A stretch of 64,000 nt of DNA from Solibaculum_A intestinale (lineage in GTDB: Bacteria > Bacillota > Clostridia > Oscillospirales > Acutalibacteraceae): contig NZ_JBBMFD010000009.1 in the NCBI RefSeq assembly GCF_040096205.1, positions 39,894-103,893 of the forward strand, read 5' to 3'. Every line of letters begins with the position of its first letter. Within the stretch, counting starts at the first letter, position 1. The position numbers were made by a program, and so were the translations under genes. The notes beneath the pieces were generated by a model that was not told the origin of the DNA, did no database searches, and was given only the letters and a program-made list of their open reading frames with translations. Shown one piece after another: positions 60,557 through 64,000 of the stretch.

Positions 60557-60919
60557 CTAAAATTCCTGTAAATTTTCCAACCATTCTTGATCATTTTCCT
60601 GAATGGCTTTATTCCTGGCTTGTATTAAGTGAAAATTCCTTTTTTCAGCCGGCATCTCTTTAAGCCTTCCTAAAATTGTTTTCGCACCAGGCCAATTTAG
60701 ATCTTTCAGCCACTCGAACAGTCCCGGCAACAAATTTTCTAACTTGTCGTCGTCTAAAAGGACTAAAATATTAGCGCAGTTTTCCCAACAGTCCTTTCTT
60801 TTACTTGGCTGGAACAAAAGCGTAAAGTCAAATGTATCATTGGAAAGTATGGTTTGAATAGCCTGTCGTTGAACATCATATGGTTCATTCCAACTCAATT
60901 GTTCTATTATATTTTTCAT
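60557..60919 (-). CDS. DUF5071-like immunity protein
   Basis: A 120-residue soluble helical protein. The stretch LLPGLFEWLKDLNWPGAKTI (about 63-82) is like DUF5071, a family of HEAT-like repeats seen among polymorphic-toxin immunity proteins. GGTGATAAATT precedes ATG 60919. It lies between two RHS cassettes without an RHS tip directly before it, so it may be an orphan immunity gene kept after its toxin was lost. Family identification is from memory of this motif. Confidence 0.62.
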   Translation of the reverse strand: MKNIIEQLSWNEPYDVQRQAIQTILSNDTFDFTLLFQPSKRKDCWENCANILVLLDDDKLENLLPGLFEWLKDLNWPGAKTILGRLKEMPAEKRNFHLIQARNKAIQENDQEWLENLQEF

Positions 60920-60991
60920 AATTTATCACCATCCCAACAAATTGCTTTCAAGGTAATCGTATATGTGTATGGATTTGTTCCGGTATAGAAC

Positions 60992-61025
60992 GAGGAGCAG
61001 ATACAAAAACTTCTGCTCCTCTTTT
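60992..61025. terminator. Hairpin after the RHS-D immunity gene
   Basis: A perfect 10-bp stem (60992-61001 with 61012-61021) lies downstream of the minus-strand gene that ends at 61065. Its T run (TTTT) is on the plus strand, so its action on the minus strand is uncertain. Confidence 0.5.
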
Positions 61026-61064
61026 GGTCAGGATCATAACTGTACATTTTTATTTGGAGAAAGG

Positions 61065-61355
61065 CTATAGTGATTCCGGATTTAAAAGCATTGAAATTGT
61101 GGCGATCACTAATGATAAGATAAAAACGACAATGAAAAATCTTATAAAAATATAAATCAATAGATATTTTTTCTTTAGCTTACTCGTTTGGAGCCAGGCG
61201 AAAATAAAAAGTGGGATTAGCAAAAAATCAACACAGATAATACCAATTATAGTTCCATTTAAAGAAATTCCAGATATGGCTGATATAAGATTAAATAGAA
61301 TAAAGGAAATAATGGATAATGCTACAAGCCAATATTTTTTGATATATGTTTTCAT
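61065..61355 (-). CDS. Small membrane protein, putative immunity partner of RHS-D
   Basis: This 96-residue protein has three hydrophobic helices filling most of its length. ATG 61355 is chosen because GAGGAGTGGTAGT lies just before it and the RHS-D stop is only one base away; an upstream start at 61403 would read into RHS-D. Coupling and topology match the partners of RHS-B and RHS-C. No family recognised. Confidence 0.62.
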   Translation of the reverse strand: MKTYIKKYWLVALSIISFILFNLISAISGISLNGTIIGIICVDFLLIPLFIFAWLQTSKLKKKYLLIYIFIRFFIVVFILSLVIATISMLLNPESL

Positions 61356-61356
61356 A

Positions 61357-62103
61357 CTACCACTCCTCATTTTTCGGATTATCCCATTCTCGTATGATTT
61401 CACTGATATTTACAGTAATATCCCCTTCTACGCCAACAATTGCATATATTCCTGCTCCCAAAGTAAAAATAGCGTCTGAATTATCTTCATTTTTAACTGC
61501 ACCGTACGACATTCCAAAGAAATCAACTTCGGCCCAATAAGAGGAATTACCATTTTCAGCAAACATAAGTCCCTTTTTTTGAACTTCCTCGTAAGGCGCT
61601 TCATAGGAGGCACCTGCTGATAATTGAACATTGTCAGTAATTCCTACTGAACCCGATATGGAAGAACGTCCTACGGATTTCCATCCCTCGTCGCTAAGAT
61701 TATAATATTGACCATATGCAATTCCAGTTGCTTCTACTTTTGCAACACCGAATACATTAGTCTTTACACCAACTCCATATCCTCCTCCATAATTTATTTC
61801 CACAGACTTCCGACCTATATTAAAAATTTTTGCGAAAGTTTTTGACATTATATTACCTATATCGCTAAAGAATTTACCAATTTGGTCGAAGAATAAACCG
61901 CTTTCGTCAATGTTCATAACAGGGTTATTACCACAATAGGAGAACATATTTGTGGCCATAAGCCCTTGTCCTGTAGAAACATACCCATCCGCATTGATGA
62001 ATCGGCAAGTTTCAGAATCGTAATACCTGGAGTTGAGGTAGTAGAGGCCGGATTCCTCATCATAGTAGTAACTACGGTAGCAGTTTTGAACCAAAGAAAC
62101 CAA
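61357..62103 (-). CDS. RHS-D: short orphan RHS tip
   Basis: About 30 residues of RHS core remain (YYYDEESGLYYLNSRYYDSE, then CRFINADGYVS), joined at about 62,080 to unrelated sequence. The tip (about 70-248) is glycine-rich and beta-rich (GGGYGVGVKTNVFG and SISGSVGITDNVQLSAGASY) with a helical end. It lacks signals for secretion and has no credible ribosome site, so it is probably a silent donor cassette. The architecture recalls RHS-B and RHS-C but direct similarity is low. Confidence 0.72.
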   Translation of the reverse strand: MVSLVQNCYRSYYYDEESGLYYLNSRYYDSETCRFINADGYVSTGQGLMATNMFSYCGNNPVMNIDESGLFFDQIGKFFSDIGNIMSKTFAKIFNIGRKSVEINYGGGYGVGVKTNVFGVAKVEATGIAYGQYYNLSDEGWKSVGRSSISGSVGITDNVQLSAGASYEAPYEEVQKKGLMFAENGNSSYWAEVDFFGMSYGAVKNEDNSDAIFTLGAGIYAIVGVEGDITVNISEIIREWDNPKNEEW

Positions 62104-62126
62104 TCATTTATATTTTGGAATGATAG

Positions 62127-63026
62127 TCAGAAGATGCCGTCATTTCCGATAATCTCGGCATAATAGCTTTTACGCTGTTTAGAAACGAGGATATGATAAT
62201 CATCATCGACAAACTGAATAGACTGCACCCCAGGCTCTTCAAACTTACTTATGCAATTCCAGTTGCTTGTTCGGTATAGTTCAATTGTATGACTGCTTTC
62301 AATAAACGCTAAAAATCGACCGGTTGGAGACCAAGAAACTGCACCAGAAGTAAGGCTCGGTTTGGGAATCGAGTAAATGGTATCGCCGGTTAGGACATCT
62401 ATAATCGTAAGAGAAAAAAAGTCGTTTATTGCAAGCTTTTGTTGACAATAGTCACACGATAGGATTCCGTGTGAACAATAAAAGGTGCAAAATTGGTATT
62501 CCCCCGTAAACGGATAAGGAATAAGTGCAACCATTTCTTTTATTTTTGATTCATCGGAATATACAAATATAATTTTCTTCAGGAATGAATCATAAAATAA
62601 AATTCCCCGCCCGCTTATACGGATATCTATAAAATTTAAATCAATCCATTTTTGTGCAGAAAAATCGTATGCGGCTAATTTTTTTGGGGGGAAAGAGAAA
62701 ATAGAACCGATAAGAAATTTTTCGTCCGGAGTGATAAGGAACGGGTCATCTTGAGCTTCCTTACAATTTGGAATCGATATTCTTTTCGTTTTTTCCCAGG
62801 TATTTAAATCGTAAAGCTGATAATAACCGGAACAGCTTTTTACAATCAACTGATTTTGGGTTAAAAATTTACTATGGTTTGGATAGTTCAAGTCGCTGAA
62901 TCTATGTTCGAGCTTTCCGGACTGCCGAGAGTAAATTTCAACAGATTCCCCTAAAGAACAAAAGAAATCTTCATTGTGAGACATACTGTATGCCATCCCG
63001 AATTCATAGATTTTTTTCATTTGCAT
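62127..63026 (-). CDS. Beta-propeller (WD40-like) protein in the RHS array
   Basis: A protein of about 299 residues with repeated four-strand units, such as LYDLNTWEKTKRIS, DVLTGDTIYSIP and AVSWSPTGRFLAFIESSHTIELYRTSNW, typical of WD40-like propellers. No signal peptide or membrane helix. ATG 63026 follows GGTGAAATCAAC; ATG 63044 is an alternative. It follows RHS-E by about 230 bp, so it may be the immunity protein against the RHS-E nuclease. Propeller-shaped immunity proteins are known in principle, but this one is unassigned. Confidence 0.65.
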   Translation of the reverse strand: MQMKKIYEFGMAYSMSHNEDFFCSLGESVEIYSRQSGKLEHRFSDLNYPNHSKFLTQNQLIVKSCSGYYQLYDLNTWEKTKRISIPNCKEAQDDPFLITPDEKFLIGSIFSFPPKKLAAYDFSAQKWIDLNFIDIRISGRGILFYDSFLKKIIFVYSDESKIKEMVALIPYPFTGEYQFCTFYCSHGILSCDYCQQKLAINDFFSLTIIDVLTGDTIYSIPKPSLTSGAVSWSPTGRFLAFIESSHTIELYRTSNWNCISKFEEPGVQSIQFVDDDYHILVSKQRKSYYAEIIGNDGIF

Positions 63027-63093
63027 GTTGATTTCACCATCCATTTGCTGTAATTACGCAATGTGACACGAAAACGATCGTTGCTTTTAGACA

Positions 63094-63162
63094 GGCGAAA
63101 AGAACCGCATTCTGAATTATCAGCTACCAATGAAGAAATCACAGATGCGGTTCCTTATCGCC
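63094..63162. repeat. Imperfect inverted repeat downstream of RHS-E
   Basis: GGCGA(T)AA(G)GAACCGCAT-type arms (63094-63110 with 63145-63162) enclose about 34 bases. Nine bases next to the loop pair perfectly. It could be a terminator of RHS-E or the edge of a lost mobile element; the loop is large for a terminator. Confidence 0.5.
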
Positions 63163-63253
63163 CGTTATAAATTTTTCAGATGTTCCTAGTTACATGAGCC
63201 AAAAGTTCTAAGCAAAGGCTTATGCAGTATTGCATTCTGCGTTCTAGGAAAAT

Positions 63254-64000
63254 TTAAAAATATTTATTCATAGCAGCCATGGAGCGTATTTGGTTTTTTA
63301 AAAATTTTAAGGCTTCACGAATCGGTTGTTCTGCGTAATTTATTGGAACACTAATATAGGCGCGTCTAATAACTATTGTAACGTAGTCAAGATATGCATA
63401 AGTGTGAAGGTGTTGATGGTAAGAAGCTTCTATTGCAACCAAATTATCCGGATCATTTACATCTATACCTGCTCTCTCTAACATGAATCTCGCATTATTA
63501 TGCCTTGCATGTTTTTGTGCTACAATATGATGTATATGATACGTTTTCTTTTCCGATTGTTTGGGCTTTGCAATAACAATGTCTTTTGGCTCGCTTTTCG
63601 CTTTTATAGAAGAAGTCTCTCTAGCAACTACGGTAGCAGCTGCAGATACAGCTAATGCAGAGACAGCAATATCGGCTGCTGTGGCGGTTACAGCAGCTGA
63701 ACTGATTGTAATACCGGCCGTAGTTATAAGTGCAGGAGCTGCAAGACCAGCCGTTGCGACAATTGCTGCTGCACCTGCTACAATTACAGCTGCAACTGCC
63801 AAACCAGTAAAAAATTCTCCCCATGTCGGCCAATTTCCTGTTGGATCGCAGAGCATGATAGGGTTATTTGAGCAATAAGCAAACATGTTGTAGCAATGTA
63901 GACCTTTTCCTGTACTGATATATCCATCCGCATTGATAAACCGGCAAGTTTCGGGATCGTAGTACCTGGAGTTGAGGTAGTAAAGGCCGGACTCCTCATC
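63254..64000 (-). CDS. RHS-E: RHS protein with AHH/HNH-type nuclease tip (5' end outside window)
   Basis: The frame is open to the right edge, so the gene continues beyond the window. Visible is the end of the RHS core (YYLNSRYYDPETCRFINADG) and NMFAYCSNNP. An Ala-rich, possibly membrane-crossing helix (about 55-110 of the visible part) follows, then a C-terminal nuclease-like domain. HHIVAQKHARHNNAR, RAGIDVNDPDN and YHQHLHTYAYLDYV match the AHH/HNH-type polymorphic-toxin nucleases. The Ala-rich stretch may help the toxin enter the target cell. This is potentially the parent RHS gene of the array, if its missing 5' part encodes the shell. Confidence 0.85.
   Translation of the reverse strand, partial: DEESGLYYLNSRYYDPETCRFINADGYISTGKGLHCYNMFAYCSNNPIMLCDPTGNWPTWGEFFTGLAVAAVIVAGAAAIVATAGLAAPALITTAGITISSAAVTATAADIAVSALAVSAAATVVARETSSIKAKSEPKDIVIAKPKQSEKKTYHIHHIVAQKHARHNNARFMLERAGIDVNDPDNLVAIEASYHQHLHTYAYLDYVTIVIRRAYISVPINYAEQPIREALKFLKNQIRSMAAMNKYF

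Noticed and set aside
1..64000. CRISPR arrays, tRNA or rRNA genes, and complete insertion sequences
   Set aside because: No regular spaced repeats, cloverleaf-like segments, rRNA signatures or transposase motifs were noticed on reading both strands.

Overview
The window looks like a gut-type Clostridia (Firmicutes, probably Oscillospirales/Ruminococcaceae) chromosome or assembled genome. Supporting signs are strong AGGAGG ribosome sites, TTG/GTG starts, sortase-anchored Gram-positive surface proteins, and an integrative conjugative element (ICE) of the type common in those bacteria. No tRNA, rRNA, CRISPR array, integrase or relaxase was seen. The taxonomic placement is inference.

Region 1 (1-21,601, + strand) is the transfer and maintenance part of an ICE, cut by the left edge. 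In order it holds parA, parB, a lipoprotein, a giant thioester/CnaB sortase-anchored adhesin, a small unknown gene plus a HigB/Gp49-like gene, a type IV secretion set (VirB2-like pilin, VirB6/TrbL-like, M23 peptidase, VirB3/PrgI-like, VirB4, two unknown genes, VirD4), a RepA-type initiator, a DUF5697-like gene and an S1-domain gene. One opposite-strand AAA/DUF234-type ATPase interrupts it at 17.7-19.1 kb.

Region 2 (21.6-24.9 kb) is a truncated RHS polymorphic-toxin gene with a lipoprotein after it. Region 3 (24.9-38.8 kb, - strand) is a tightly overlapping surface-polysaccharide operon. It has two ordinary glycosyltransferases, ABC-2 export (Wzm/Wzt type), two COG5610-like proteins, two HP-motif (GT52/polysialyltransferase-like) glycosyltransferases and a GT2 fusion. 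It ends in a coupled cassette: CMP-ketodeoxyoctonate synthetase-like KdsB, DRE-TIM aldolase and HAD phosphatase. That cassette suggests a non-canonical route to a CMP-activated ulosonic acid in a Gram-positive bacterium.

Region 4 (38.9-57.0 kb, + strand) is mostly ordinary accessory chromosome. It holds MarR-MATE, a very large secreted phosphodiester-glycosidase/metallophosphoesterase fusion, TetR plus a two-gene ABC exporter, a PL11-type rhamnogalacturonan lyase, and two lipoproteins (flavodoxin and cyclophilin-like).

Region 5 (57.1-64.0 kb, - strand) is an array of orphan RHS C-terminal tips, each with small putative immunity genes. A duplicated last piece of the ICE S1 gene and its terminator lies inside the array, linking regions 1-2 with region 5. 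A roughly 595-bp RHS core stretch is repeated in the same orientation 37 kb apart, on either side of regions 3 and 4.
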